Shown here: positions 24,690 through 34,763 of the stretch, one piece after another
Numbering within the stretch: the first letter of the stretch is position 1
Layout of the letters: each line of letters starts with the position of its first letter
NCBI RefSeq assembly: GCF_900100165.1
Contig: NZ_FNEO01000006.1
Span: forward strand, 119,045-183,044
Direction of reading: 5' to 3'
Origin: Flavobacterium glycines
GTDB lineage: Bacteria; Bacteroidota; Bacteroidia; Flavobacteriales; Flavobacteriaceae
DNA: 64,000 nt
Notes under the pieces: generated by a model
Told to the model about the DNA's origin: nothing
The model's database searches: none
Seen by the model: only the letters and a program-made list of their open reading frames with translations
Program-made: the position numbers and the translations under genes

Positions 24690-26930
24690 TTAATCTTTAA
24701 ATAATTCGGCCATTAATTTTTTGCTGCCTACTATCCAAAGTAAATCGTTTTGTTCCAAAATAATATTGGATTCAGGATTCAGGATTCGGTTTCCTTGTCG
24801 TTCAATACTAACTAATAATCCTTTGGTGCGTTCTCTTAGTTTTGACTGACCAACGCTTTTGCCAATAAATTCGTCATTGTGTAAAACAATTTGGCGAAGA
24901 ATAATTTCGTCTTTGACCACTGTCTCGGGAACTTCTACTTCATTTTGTCTTAAAAAGTTAGCAAATTCTTTGACTTGGGCATCCGAACCAATAACGCAAA
25001 TTTCATCTCCGGGGAACAAACGTTCGCTCTTATTGGGGATTTGAATAATGATTTCCCCTCTTTTAATGTAGGCAATATTTACGCCAAGTAACTCTCTCAT
25101 TTTGATTTCACGGAGCGTTTTTCCGGCCAAGTTAGATTCTTTTGAGATTTCAAACGTAGTCATGTGGCCATCCCAGGAGGTTAAATAGGCATAACTTCGG
25201 TCTATCTTTTTTTCTTCTCTATCGTTGAGGTTCGTCAGGAAATGACTTTCAATTTTATGGTATTGTTCGTGTAGTTTTTTAGGGAAAAGCAAATAAATTA
25301 CAATAGCAGTTACCAAGGCAAAAAAGGCAATGACAGGTGAGAAAAAGATATTCAATAAAAATCCAATATAAAATACTGCTAATGCCATTCGGAAAAAGAA
25401 AAGCATTAAAATAGGACCACGGTATCTTTTTTCTTCAAATAATTGATCAACTTCTTTTACGGCCACACGACGAAGTGAAAGTGCCCATAAAAAAGGAGAA
25501 ATAATAATCATAGTAATTAATGCGGCGATGGCATTTCCAAATTTAGAATTTTCCACTAGCGGCAATACAAATTTGGAAGACATTAAAATGATTGAAGTAA
25601 TGATGATAGTATGCAAAAGAATTTGCAGTAAATGTGCTCTAATAACCACCTGCCAGGTACTTACAGAACGGATAGCTTGTGCATTAGCACTGTAACGGGC
25701 AATTCTTTTAGTCCATTTTCGGGGTAATTCTTTTTCAAGATAAACTGAAAAAGGAACCGCCATTTTAACCATGAAAGGTGTGGTAAAGGTGGTAACAGCC
25801 GAAACAGCTACAACTACAGGATATAGAAAATCGCTGGTTACATTCATAGACATTCCCAGAGTAGCAATGATAAAGGAGAACTCTCCAATTTGTGCTAAAC
25901 TCATTCCTGTTTGTACCGATTGTTTTAAAGGTTGTCCTGAAATGATGGCTCCAACAGTTGAACTGATGGATTGCCCAAAGATGGTAACTAATGTTAAGAT
26001 TGCTACCGGAATGGCATATTCGTATAAAGTGTGTGGGTTAATTAACATCCCAACAGATACAAAGAATACGGCACCAAATAAATCTTTTACAGGTTTGATA
26101 AGATGTTCAATGTGTTCGGCATGGGTGGTTTCGGCAATAATAGAACCCATGATAAAAGCTCCTAAAGCAGGTGAAAAACCAACGTTTGAAGCCAGAATTA
26201 CCATCATCAGACACAAGGCTAAGGATAAAATTAGCATCATTTCATCGGTCAGTAAGTGTTTGGTTTTTTTTAATAAAGTAGGGATAAAAAAGATTCCGCC
26301 CACAAACCATGCAATCAGGAAAAAACCTAGTTTTAATACTGATAATAACAATTCTCCTCCGGAAAATTGCTGACTTACGGCTACGGTGGATAATAGGACC
26401 ATCATTAAGATGGCAACAATGTCCTGAACGATAAGTGAACCAATAACAATTCCTGCAAATTGTTGTGCTTTAACGCCTAATTCGTCAAAGGTTTTAAGAA
26501 TGATAGTGGTGGAGGAAATAGAAAGAATAACCCCGAGGAAAATACAATCCATCTCTTTCCAGTCCATCCATTTCCCAACCAGAAAGCCAATAAGCACCAT
26601 GGCTATAATTTGAGTGATGGCAGTTATGGAAGCAGTACCGCCTACTTTCATTAATTTTTTAAAACTAAATTCGAGACCTAAACTAAACAATAATACAATA
26701 ATGCCTATTTCTGCCCAGATTTCTACACTATGAACATCTTTTACCGAAGGGAAAAAATCAAAATGATTTCCTGCTAAGAAACCGGCAATTAAGTATCCAA
26801 GTACAAGAGGTTGCTTAATTTTTTTAAACAATAATACAGCTATACCAGCAGTCATTAGAATTAATCCTAAGTCACTGATTAGGGGTTTTAAATGTTGGGA
26901 TGCTTCAGCAACTGCAGCAACAGTACTCAT
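24690..26930 (-). CDS. Kef-type cation:proton antiporter (CPA2) with two C-terminal RCK_C domains
   Basis: 746 residues. About 12 membrane helices span residues 15-400 with CPA2 patterns (LGYLIAGFLAGNHFDFFP, GIIVLLFSLGLEFSF, SISSTTIILKTFDELG, SPALGAFIMGSIIAET). Two or three more hydrophobic segments follow near 420-540. The C-terminal 170 residues hold two RCK_C/TrkA-C-like modules (AGKTLREIKMRELLG..GDEICVIG and GKSVGQSKLRER..NDLLWIVG), with no TrkA-N NAD domain. It probably exchanges K+ or Na+ for protons under ligand control. Confidence 0.88.
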   Translation of the reverse strand: MSTVAAVAEASQHLKPLISDLGLILMTAGIAVLLFKKIKQPLVLGYLIAGFLAGNHFDFFPSVKDVHSVEIWAEIGIIVLLFSLGLEFSFKKLMKVGGTASITAITQIIAMVLIGFLVGKWMDWKEMDCIFLGVILSISSTTIILKTFDELGVKAQQFAGIVIGSLIVQDIVAILMMVLLSTVAVSQQFSGGELLLSVLKLGFFLIAWFVGGIFFIPTLLKKTKHLLTDEMMLILSLALCLMMVILASNVGFSPALGAFIMGSIIAETTHAEHIEHLIKPVKDLFGAVFFVSVGMLINPHTLYEYAIPVAILTLVTIFGQSISSTVGAIISGQPLKQSVQTGMSLAQIGEFSFIIATLGMSMNVTSDFLYPVVVAVSAVTTFTTPFMVKMAVPFSVYLEKELPRKWTKRIARYSANAQAIRSVSTWQVVIRAHLLQILLHTIIITSIILMSSKFVLPLVENSKFGNAIAALITMIIISPFLWALSLRRVAVKEVDQLFEEKRYRGPILMLFFFRMALAVFYIGFLLNIFFSPVIAFFALVTAIVIYLLFPKKLHEQYHKIESHFLTNLNDREEKKIDRSYAYLTSWDGHMTTFEISKESNLAGKTLREIKMRELLGVNIAYIKRGEIIIQIPNKSERLFPGDEICVIGSDAQVKEFANFLRQNEVEVPETVVKDEIILRQIVLHNDEFIGKSVGQSKLRERTKGLLVSIERQGNRILNPESNIILEQNDLLWIVGSKKLMAELFKD

Positions 26931-27019
26931 ATTTTAAATTTTTATGCAATGTTGTTAAAAATACTAAATGCACTTTTGTTATGCAATTTTAGTGCGTAAT
27001 TAACATAGATTTATACAAA

Positions 27020-27060
27020 AAATCCCATCCTGATAGCTATCGGGACGGGATTTGTTTTTT
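27020..27060 (-). terminator. Terminator after purB, containing a CCTGATAGCTATCGGG palindrome
   Basis: AAATCCCATCCTGATAGCTATCGGGACGGGATTT forms a long stem (27020-27053) followed by T-rich sequence. Its apex is a variant of the CCCGATAGCTATCGGG palindrome found at 13702 and 37928. Confidence 0.75.
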
Positions 27061-27082
27061 AAAGAGTATAGCTCTTTTGTTA

Positions 27083-28429
27083 TTATATTCCGATAAAATT
27101 AGCTGGTGTAATTTGTAATAATTCGGTTTTGATAGCATCAGAAACATCTAAAGTACCAATGAATTCATGAATTGATTTTTTAGTAATCGCTTCATTAGTT
27201 CTTGTTAAACCTTTTAAAGCTTCATAAGGATTTGGATAAGCCTCACGACGTAGAATGGTTTGGATAGCTTCAGCTACTACGGCCCAGTTGTTTTCTAAAT
27301 CTTCGTGGAATTTAGCTTCGTTTAATAATAATTTGTTTAATCCTTTCAAAGTAGCTTCAAAAGCGATGATGGTGTGTCCCATTGGGACTCCAATATTTCT
27401 TAAAACAGTACTGTCAGTCAGGTCACGTTGTAATCTTGAAATAGGTAATTTAGCAGAAAGGTGTTCGAAAATAGCGTTAGCAATTCCTAAGTTTCCTTCT
27501 GAATTTTCAAAATCAATAGGATTAACTTTATGAGGCATCGCTGATGAACCAATTTCTCCTGCTTTGATTTTTTGTTTGAAATATTCCATCGAAACATAAG
27601 TCCAGATATCTCTGTCTAAGTCGATGATGATATTGTTGATGCGTTTTAAAGTATCAAAAAAGGCAGCAAAATGATCGTAATGTTCAATTTGTGTTGTTGG
27701 GAAAGAATGGTGCAATCCTAAATTTTCTTCAACAAATTTAGTTCCGAATTGTTTCCAGTCAATTTGAGGGTAAGCCACATGATGTGCATTGTAGTTTCCT
27801 GTTGCTCCACCAAATTTAGCTGCAAATGGAACATTGAATAACAAACGCATTTGCTCTTCGATACGCTCCACAAAAACTGCGATTTCTTTGCCTAAACGGG
27901 TAGGAGAGGCCGGTTGTCCGTGAGTACGGGCAAGCATTGGTACATCCTTCCATTCAATTGCTAATTCTTTCAATTTAGCAATAACATTAATTAAAGAAGG
28001 CATATATACTTTCTCAAAAGCTTCTTTTGTAGAAAGTGGAATAGCAGTGTTGTTGATATCCTGAGAAGTCAATCCGAAGTGGATGAATTCTTTGTATTCT
28101 GATAAACCTAATTTTTCAAAGGCATCTTTGATAAAATATTCAACGGCTTTAACATCATGATTGGTTACTTTCTCTGTTTCTTTAATCCAAAGAGCATCTT
28201 CAGTAGAGAAATTTTTATAGATATTACGCAAACTCTCAAACAAACTTGGGTTTACATTTTTCAATTGTGGCAAAGGCACTTCGCACAAAGCAATAAAATA
28301 TTCAACTTCTACTAATACGCGGTATTTGATTAAAGCCTCTTCAGAGAAAAAAGGAGCTAAAGAAAGGGTTTTATTTCTATATCTTCCATCAATTGGAGAA
28401 ATTGCATTCAATTCGTTTAAAGTCGTCAT
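27083..28429 (-). CDS. purB: Adenylosuccinate lyase
   Basis: 448 residues. It catalyses two fumarate-releasing steps of purine synthesis (SAICAR and adenylosuccinate). Seen: an N-terminal SPIDGRYRNKT start typical of the PurB subgroup, FIHFGLTSQDINNTAIP, ARTHGQPASPTRLGKE with the catalytic His, and the fumarase-superfamily signature GSSAMPHKVNPIDFEN near residue 297. It appears monocistronic, with a terminator downstream. Confidence 0.96.
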   Translation of the reverse strand: MTTLNELNAISPIDGRYRNKTLSLAPFFSEEALIKYRVLVEVEYFIALCEVPLPQLKNVNPSLFESLRNIYKNFSTEDALWIKETEKVTNHDVKAVEYFIKDAFEKLGLSEYKEFIHFGLTSQDINNTAIPLSTKEAFEKVYMPSLINVIAKLKELAIEWKDVPMLARTHGQPASPTRLGKEIAVFVERIEEQMRLLFNVPFAAKFGGATGNYNAHHVAYPQIDWKQFGTKFVEENLGLHHSFPTTQIEHYDHFAAFFDTLKRINNIIIDLDRDIWTYVSMEYFKQKIKAGEIGSSAMPHKVNPIDFENSEGNLGIANAIFEHLSAKLPISRLQRDLTDSTVLRNIGVPMGHTIIAFEATLKGLNKLLLNEAKFHEDLENNWAVVAEAIQTILRREAYPNPYEALKGLTRTNEAITKKSIHEFIGTLDVSDAIKTELLQITPANFIGI

Positions 28430-28576
28430 TGTCTTTTTATGCTAATAAAAGTTGTTATTTATCCGAAACCGTTTAAAGAAATCGGACTTATTTTTTTGAA
28501 AGGCACAAATATAGGCAGAATTTTAGGAATTTAGGGCTATTTTTTAAATTGATTTATTGCCTTTTTCGATAGTTAT

Positions 28577-29272
28577 TTATTGAAATTCGGCTAATAATCT
28601 ATTTTTTAAAAGCGGAATACCTTCAGTAGCTAACATTGGAAAAGTTTCCAATGGATTTCTTAAATCAGGTATCGAAATAGGATTAGGATCAATGTAAAAA
28701 ACTGGAGTTGCAGGCGGCACAAAAGCTAATAATCCAGCCGCGGGATACACTTGTAAGGAAGTCCCGATAACGGCAAAATAATCGGCGGTTTCAGTAATAT
28801 CGAGTGCTTCGTCAAATAAAGGTACTGATTCTCCAAACCAAACAATATGGGGACGCAACTGATGATTGAAACTATCTACATTACCTAAATTTAAATCGCC
28901 TTCCCATTCTAAAATGTAATTGGGATTTTTTGTGCTTCTTACTTTTCGTAGCTCACCATGCAGATGCAATACTTTTTTGCTTCCGGCACGTTCGTGTAAA
29001 TCGTCTACATTTTGCGTAATGATATGCACATCATAATGAATTTGCAGTTGGGCTAGTTCTTTGTGTCCAATATTAGGTTTCACTTCTTTGAGTTGGCGCC
29101 TTCTTTGATTGTAAAAATCCAAAACCAATTCGGGATTTTTTAGCCATCCTTCCGGCGAAGCTACTTCCATGACATCATGTCCTTCCCAGAGTCCATCGCT
29201 GTCTCTGAAGGTTTTAATACCACTTTCGGCACTGATTCCGGCTCCCGTTAAAACGACTAACTTTTTTTTCAT
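28577..29272 (-). CDS. SIR2-family NAD-dependent deacylase (sirtuin), apparently lacking zinc cysteines
   Basis: 231 residues, class III sirtuin. Seen: GAGISAESGIKTFRD (NAD binding), DFYNQRRRQL with the Tyr/Arg pair linked to desuccinylase activity in CobB/SIRT5, TQNVDDLHERAG and catalytic His in LHLHGELRKV. In the zinc ribbon position of CobB-type enzymes (RC.. and CxxC) this protein has VRSTKNP and NVDSFNHQ, with no cysteine. It is therefore predicted active for NAD chemistry but zinc-free. Monocistronic. Confidence 0.9.
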   Translation of the reverse strand: MKKKLVVLTGAGISAESGIKTFRDSDGLWEGHDVMEVASPEGWLKNPELVLDFYNQRRRQLKEVKPNIGHKELAQLQIHYDVHIITQNVDDLHERAGSKKVLHLHGELRKVRSTKNPNYILEWEGDLNLGNVDSFNHQLRPHIVWFGESVPLFDEALDITETADYFAVIGTSLQVYPAAGLLAFVPPATPVFYIDPNPISIPDLRNPLETFPMLATEGIPLLKNRLLAEFQ

Positions 29273-29470
29273 TGAGTTCTTGATGATAAATTTAATGTTA
29301 AATATAGCTTTTTTTAATTGAAGATGATAGCTTAGATGAAAAAGGAACGCAGATTCGAGAAATTATACAAATAGCAGCAGATTTATTTAATTTTTAAAAT
29401 TTCTTAAATCAGTGTTCCAAAATATTTTTTTTTCTTTTTACTATTTTTGCACCCAAAATAAAAAAGCATC

Positions 29471-30130
29471 ATGATTGATTTAGATTACCTCGCTTATTTA
29501 GAAACCATATTAACGGATAACCGTAAAGAGCGTTTTTTAGAAGTTTTGGAAAATCGTACCAAACACTTTACAGTTGCTGTTGAAGATGTGTATCAACTAC
29601 ATAATACTTCTGCGGTGATGCGCAGTTGTGAGGTTTTTGGAATTCAGGAATTGAATGTAATTGAAGAGCGTTTTGGTAAAAGAATTGACAAACAAATAGC
29701 CATGGGTGCTCAAAAATGGGTCGATATCATTCGTCATGATTCGGTTGTGGGTTGTATTAATTCGCTTAAAGAACAGGGATACCAAATTATCGCCACCACT
29801 CCGCATGAGCAGGATTGTACGGTAGAAAAATTTGATATCAGTAAACCCGCTGCATTGTTTTTTGGAACAGAAAAAGAAGGTTTATCTCAAGAAGTGATGC
29901 AAAATGCAGATGGTTTTTTGAAAATTCCGATGGTAGGTTTTACCGAAAGTTTGAATATTTCGGTTTCCGCGGCGATTATCATTCAGGATTTGACCAACCG
30001 ATTAAGACGTTCAGATATTGATTGGAAATTAACACCGGATGAAATTTTAGAAAAACGTTTGGATTGGACCCGAAAATCGATTCGCAACATTCAGAGTGTT
30101 GAATCAAGATATTATCAGGACAAGTTGTGA
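29471..30130 (+). CDS. trmH: SpoU/TrmH-family RNA 2'-O-methyltransferase
   Basis: 219 residues. The SPOUT knot is visible: NTSAVMRSCEVFGIQELNVIE (motif 1, Arg), ALFFGTEKEGLSQE (motif 2, near residue 137) and MVGFTESLNISVSAAIII (motif 3). The length and the short N-terminal helical part fit tRNA (guanosine-18) ribose methyltransferase. Other SpoU substrates cannot be excluded. A promoter-like TATTTTTG box lies at 29445-29452. Confidence 0.88.
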   Translation: MIDLDYLAYLETILTDNRKERFLEVLENRTKHFTVAVEDVYQLHNTSAVMRSCEVFGIQELNVIEERFGKRIDKQIAMGAQKWVDIIRHDSVVGCINSLKEQGYQIIATTPHEQDCTVEKFDISKPAALFFGTEKEGLSQEVMQNADGFLKIPMVGFTESLNISVSAAIIIQDLTNRLRRSDIDWKLTPDEILEKRLDWTRKSIRNIQSVESRYYQDKL

Positions 30131-30177
30131 GTTAAGAGTTGTAGGTTATTTTAACAACTCTTAACTTCTAACTTTTT

Positions 30178-31776
30178 TTACTTTTTCTTCAAAAAAAGAA
30201 TCAATCCCAATACACTTATAATTAGAATACAAAGGGCAATTAAAACCATAGTTAAATCACGGATGTTTTTTCCGGCCCAGTCCATGAAAAGGAATTTGTG
30301 TAAAATAGCGAAAGAATAGCCTTCTGTAATATCCGAATTGTTGATTTTTGCAGCCAGTCTTGAAGTGGCGGTTTCTATAAAATAAGTCGTTTTTTCAGGT
30401 GTGTCGTAAGCTAATTTGACTACAGGCAAACGCTTGTTAACAAAACCATACTCTCTGTTTTCAAAATTAGTAATCAGTTTTGATTCTAATAATTTTACGT
30501 TTTCTAAGGAAGTTTCGGCTTCATTCGGAATTTCCGGAGACATCATTTCACAACAAGGTGCTTTTGGAGCACCATCGGTAAAATAATAAGCCAGAAATTC
30601 GGCATATTGAAAATCTATATTTGGTATAATTTTGTTGGTTGCCGCATTAATATAAACTACTTCAGTTTTAGGATTTTCCTTTTTATTCCATTTCGAATTG
30701 GAATCTGATTTTGGTTTTTTGAACTTCCCTTTTGCAGCTTCTTCCAGTTCACAACGGTAATAAATACTGTCGTTGAAAGAGATAAGGCTTTGATTTTGAA
30801 AGCGGTTCCAGTCTAAATTGAGTTTGTTATTTGCTAATACAATTTCCTTAGTCTTAAATGTTGGTTCATATACCATTTGGTCCAAGGTGTAAGGATCCCA
30901 TTTGGTTGTTGCATGATAAGCACCACTAAAGGCAAAAGTTAAGGTGAATAAAGAAACCCAGATTCCAATTTGGCGATGGTATTTTCGAATACCTTTTTTG
31001 GGTTCCAGACTATCAGCTTTTTTAAATTGTTTCCATAAAAAACCATAGATTACAATTCCGCTAATGGCCGAAAATCCTATGATTGACAATAAGAAAATCA
31101 TTGTGATAATGCGGATGCTATTGTTACTGATGGCATCAATAAATGACCAGTTATGAAACGTATCAAAAAACCAAATGAAAAATTGTCTTGATTTTGGATT
31201 AAAAGTAGCCAGTTTGCCCGAAGACGTTTCTACATAGATTTCCATACCGTCAGGACGGTCAAAACTTAGTTTGTAAACCGGTAAATAACGGTTGACATAT
31301 TTGTATTGCTTATCAAATTCAGTGATGATTTCACTCTTTTTTACAGGGCTTTTTTGATCTTCTAAGAAATAACGTGACAGCCATTCGGCATAAATGGTGT
31401 CTCCGTTTTGAAGTTCTTTTCCATTGGAACTATCAAAATAATGTAAATCACCTATGATATTTTTTACCTGATAAAAAGTGGTATTGTTAAAAGCAACAAT
31501 TCGGAAGTTTTTAAACTGTTTGATGTTGTTTTGGGTTAAAACTTCCTGAATAGATAAAGCTAATTGTTGTGGTGGTACGGTTTGAATTTCCAGTTTTTCA
31601 TGGGCAATTTCCGGTTTGAAAAAATGAGCCATAAACGGATGCATCAATCCTGACAAAGTCCACAAAATAACCGGTATGATGGTGATGATTCCAATGGTTT
31701 TGTGCCATTGGTACATATGCTGCTTGATTTTCTTTACGAATTTCGAATCTTTCTTTTTGTTGTTTTTTTTACTCAT
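30178..31776 (-). CDS. PepSY-associated transmembrane protein
   Basis: 532 residues with four or so membrane helices: WHKTIGIITIIPVILWTLSGLMHPF (about 25-50), ITMIFLLSIIGFSAISGIVIYGF, IGIWVSLFTLTFAFSGAYH and a C-terminal MVLIALCILIISVLGLILFL. Between them are two periplasmic PepSY-like regions (YVNRYLPVYKLSFDRPDG and FVNKRLPVVKLAYDTPEK). His residues in the helices (WHK.., LMHP, GAYH, LHKF) suggest a haem-binding ferric reductase role. It lies downstream of a TonB receptor (88-bp gap), consistent with iron or chelate uptake. Confidence 0.85.
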   Translation of the reverse strand: MSKKNNKKKDSKFVKKIKQHMYQWHKTIGIITIIPVILWTLSGLMHPFMAHFFKPEIAHEKLEIQTVPPQQLALSIQEVLTQNNIKQFKNFRIVAFNNTTFYQVKNIIGDLHYFDSSNGKELQNGDTIYAEWLSRYFLEDQKSPVKKSEIITEFDKQYKYVNRYLPVYKLSFDRPDGMEIYVETSSGKLATFNPKSRQFFIWFFDTFHNWSFIDAISNNSIRIITMIFLLSIIGFSAISGIVIYGFLWKQFKKADSLEPKKGIRKYHRQIGIWVSLFTLTFAFSGAYHATTKWDPYTLDQMVYEPTFKTKEIVLANNKLNLDWNRFQNQSLISFNDSIYYRCELEEAAKGKFKKPKSDSNSKWNKKENPKTEVVYINAATNKIIPNIDFQYAEFLAYYFTDGAPKAPCCEMMSPEIPNEAETSLENVKLLESKLITNFENREYGFVNKRLPVVKLAYDTPEKTTYFIETATSRLAAKINNSDITEGYSFAILHKFLFMDWAGKNIRDLTMVLIALCILIISVLGLILFLKKK

Positions 31777-31864
31777 TTTTTGAGATTTTTTACCGTTAAG
31801 ATTATCTAATGAAAAACCTAAATGCCCTTAACTTTTTAAAGGTTTAATTAAATGTTTACAGTGT

Positions 31865-34024
31865 TTATTTTTTTAAACACAGATTGTATTGAATTCCTAA
31901 TAAAAAGGTTCTTGGAGCAGCTGCTACATAACTTGTTTGTGAGTTTGCAGCATTTCCCCGGGTTAAATTATAGGCGTATAATTTATCGGTAAGGTTCATC
32001 ACATTTCCATAAACTTCGATGTTATGGTATTTGTATCCTACACGGGCATTAAAGATATTGTAACCATCGTATTTAACCGAATTTATTTGGTTTTGGTAAT
32101 AACTACCTACTGATTGCCATTCGATAGAAGTTCTGAAATTAGGTAACCAGTTTGGGTAATAACTCACTTCTGAGTTTCCGGACCATCTTGGTGCCTGAGG
32201 CATTTCGTAACCGGCTAAGTTTTGTAAAGCATCTGCTGAATTATCCGAAAGTTGGAAATCAATGTAACGATGTTTGGCAATTGTTCCTCCTAAGCGAATG
32301 TTCCATTGTGTGCCGGGTTTGTAGTTGAGACCTAATTCAATTCCTTTGTGATTTGTTTCACCTGCCGAACGATAATCGGTGGAACTGTCTTCAAGACGAA
32401 CGTTTAGCAATTCGTTTTTTCCATCCATATAGTAAATGGCATAATCAAGTACCAATTTATTATTCAGCAAGTTAATCCATCCGCCAAATTCGTAATTTTC
32501 AAAAGTAGCCGGTTTTAAATTATAATAAAACTCAGCTGCTATTCCGGTAGTTCCTCCGGTTCCAGTTTTGGCTCTGAAAATAGACGTAATACCAGGAGGT
32601 GAAAATCCTTGCGAATAGTTTCCGTAGAATCCAACATTTTTGATTGGGTTGAAATTAACCCCTGCTTTGAAAGTGAATTTGTTGTAATTTTTATTTCCTG
32701 CAGAGTTATCCAAGGCATTTTCGTAGTTGATTTTCATTGCATCATAACGAGCTCCTACATTAAAAGTTAGTTGGTCAACAGGGCTAAAGCTGATTTGTTT
32801 AAAAACAGCCGTATTGTAGATGTCTGCGGTGTAATTAGCCAGTTTAATTTCCGGATGTTCAGCTACAATTTCGTATTTATTTACGGTTTGTGTTCCTGGA
32901 TTACCCGGATTTAAAGAGGCTTTTAAATTGATTAAATAAGCCCAATAAGTCACAGGAGAATAATCGTATAAAGCTCCGCCCACTATTGTCGTGTTCCAAA
33001 AATCAAGTTTTTGAGTGTGTTGTCCAATAAGTCCGTAGCTTTTAAAATTGTTAGAATTTACTTCTCCGGTTGCAGTTGTAGGGTTTTTTGTGGCACTCCA
33101 ACGAATTCCATAAGACGGATTCTGTCCCAGTTTGTTATCACGGTGGTAAATCGTCAAATAGCTGTTGGCATTTGTATTCCAATCGTGTTCCAATGTCAAT
33201 CGTGTTCGCAAAGCATCCGACTTTCTGTAAGTAAAATCAGAAGTACTTTTATAACTTCTGTTATTAAAATCAGTTTCGTTTACCCCGCCACTCATATCCG
33301 AATAGTATTTTCCAATCATGGTGTTACTTATCAAACGGGTTTTGTTGTTGATAGTATAATCTACTCTGATATTCAAATTGTCTTTGTTGTAATCCGAATA
33401 GGTCATCCAGGAGTTTTGCTGAAGACTTGAGATTCCTGAAATGTGAAATCCGATTTTACCGATGGTAGCTGCACCTGAAGCCTGAATTCTTTTGTAACCC
33501 CATTGATCAGCCTGGATACCAAATTTAAACTGAGGATAAAAAGAAGGCTTTTGCGAAATTAAATTAATGGTTCCGCCTACAGCTTCCGGTCCGTACAAAG
33601 AAGAAACAGGACCTTTGATGACTTCAATGCTTTCTAAATTAAACTGATTGATTTCCAATAAAGCATTGTGATTAAAAATTCCCAATGGACGAATAGGTAA
33701 ACCGTCTTCAAGATATAGATAATAGGCATTGGTGGTCATCGGCTGACGAATAGCCATCATATTTTGTTCATTACCTAAGTTTACCATCAAAGCACCAGGC
33801 GTTTTGTTGATGATTTCATAGGCAGCAACGGCTTTGGTTTCGTTGATGGTTTTAGCCGTTAGTTTACTGATAGCAACAGGAGTTGCTGCACGTTTTGTAG
33901 CGGTACGATTGGCAGTGACAAAAACATCGTCTAATTTTTGGATTTTAGTAGTGTCGATTTTGTTTTTGTTTTGCGCAACAACAAATTGGCTCATAGCAAG
34001 GAAAGCCAGGAAAATATTTTTCAT
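31865..34024 (-). CDS. TonB-dependent outer-membrane receptor
   Basis: 719 residues with signal peptide (MKNIFLAFLAMSQFVVAQ), then KLDDVFVTANRTATKRAATPVAI leading into the plug domain (residues about 35-150: YLEDGLPIRPLGI, SIEVIKGPVSSLYGPEAVGGTINLISQKP) and a 22-strand barrel ending in LGIQYNLCLKK. No carboxypeptidase-like N-terminal domain is present, unlike SusC. Probably imports a siderophore, haem or other metal chelate. The neighbouring PepSY protein supports iron. Confidence 0.92.
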   Translation of the reverse strand: MKNIFLAFLAMSQFVVAQNKNKIDTTKIQKLDDVFVTANRTATKRAATPVAISKLTAKTINETKAVAAYEIINKTPGALMVNLGNEQNMMAIRQPMTTNAYYLYLEDGLPIRPLGIFNHNALLEINQFNLESIEVIKGPVSSLYGPEAVGGTINLISQKPSFYPQFKFGIQADQWGYKRIQASGAATIGKIGFHISGISSLQQNSWMTYSDYNKDNLNIRVDYTINNKTRLISNTMIGKYYSDMSGGVNETDFNNRSYKSTSDFTYRKSDALRTRLTLEHDWNTNANSYLTIYHRDNKLGQNPSYGIRWSATKNPTTATGEVNSNNFKSYGLIGQHTQKLDFWNTTIVGGALYDYSPVTYWAYLINLKASLNPGNPGTQTVNKYEIVAEHPEIKLANYTADIYNTAVFKQISFSPVDQLTFNVGARYDAMKINYENALDNSAGNKNYNKFTFKAGVNFNPIKNVGFYGNYSQGFSPPGITSIFRAKTGTGGTTGIAAEFYYNLKPATFENYEFGGWINLLNNKLVLDYAIYYMDGKNELLNVRLEDSSTDYRSAGETNHKGIELGLNYKPGTQWNIRLGGTIAKHRYIDFQLSDNSADALQNLAGYEMPQAPRWSGNSEVSYYPNWLPNFRTSIEWQSVGSYYQNQINSVKYDGYNIFNARVGYKYHNIEVYGNVMNLTDKLYAYNLTRGNAANSQTSYVAAAPRTFLLGIQYNLCLKK

Positions 34025-34116
34025 TTTAAGTAATATAAATTTAAGAATAACGGGCTTTTCTTAGATGAAATCCAAGAAAATACACTTCCAGGTAACTGGA
34101 ATGGTTGTACTGAAAT

Positions 34117-34497
34117 TTATATTAAACAGGATGGAGGTCTAAAGGAAGAAAGGGTTACCGAAACAGGTTTCTTCTCCTGTGTATGGAAGTTAGGTTTTGA
34201 ACTGTAATTGAATTCAATAATTTTGAAATCATCAGCTACAACCGTATTCTGGATAAAAACCAAATCAACTTTGTTGTCCAGATTGTTTTGCATTCTTTTT
34301 TCGTTGTCCTCGTATTTTTTTAAGCTTTTTTGCAATTCGCATCGACCGTTACAGGTATTGTCAACCAATTTACGTTGCACACAAATGGTTTTTGCAATTT
34401 CGTCCTGATGTAATTTGAATGAGGTATATACAAAAAAGCTACCGAAAGAGGGTAGTAATAAAAGAATTGAAAGTATTATGCTGAATAAAGACTTCAA
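34117..34497 (-). CDS. Small membrane-anchored or exported protein with C-x9-C-x3-C motif
   Basis: 126 residues. The N-terminal hydrophobic segment (LFSIILSILLLLPSFGSFFVY) is followed by KTICVQRKLVDNTCNGRCELQK, three closely spaced cysteines suited to metal or haem binding, then a Lys/Glu-rich stretch and an unstructured tail. Comparable small proteins sit upstream of TonB receptor/PepSY pairs. Function is not established. It is first gene of this minus-strand uptake cluster, 92 bp before the receptor. Confidence 0.7.
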   Translation of the reverse strand: MKSLFSIILSILLLLPSFGSFFVYTSFKLHQDEIAKTICVQRKLVDNTCNGRCELQKSLKKYEDNEKRMQNNLDNKVDLVFIQNTVVADDFKIIEFNYSSKPNFHTQEKKPVSVTLSSFRPPSCLI

Positions 34498-34626
34498 AAA
34501 AGTGCTTTTTTGTTTACAATTGCAAAAGTACTGATAAATATTTTTTTAGGGCGTTTTTTTAACAGAAAAAACTAGGTACATAAACAATTTTGAGCTGTTG
34601 GGTTTTGAAAATAGTAACCGTAAGCT

Positions 34627-34662
34627 TGTCATGCTGACGAAGGAAGTATCTCATCACATTAA
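34627..34662. repeat. TCATGCTGACGAAGGAAG interspersed repeat, copy 1
   Basis: CTTGTCATGCTGACGAAGGAAGTATCTCA matches 35454-35484 almost base for base. It is a single-arm member of a Bacteroidota intergenic repeat related to the palindrome at 8946. It is followed 25 bp later by a REP-like element. Confidence 0.6.
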
Positions 34663-34687
34663 CTTAATAAAGATGATAGTGCTAAAA

Positions 34688-34759
34688 AACCGCATTACAA
34701 ACGCTACAATTTTTCTATTAATTTAAGCTGGTACTCGTCACAGACGAGCACCAGAGGGA
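34688..34759. repeat. REP-like hairpin element, copy 3
   Basis: GCATTACAAACGCTACAATTTTT, spacer, GCTG + GTACTCGTCACAGACGAGCACCAGAGGGAG. Same layout as copies at 5478, 35340, 36736 and 59950. It lies 5 bp beyond the stop of the 34764 lipoprotein gene. Confidence 0.65.
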
Positions 34760-34763
34760 GTTT

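Noticed and set aside
25771..26373. 200-codon plus-strand frame inside the antiporter gene
   Set aside because: It is exactly antisense to a well-conserved transmembrane transporter; length is explained by the reverse-frame codon bias.
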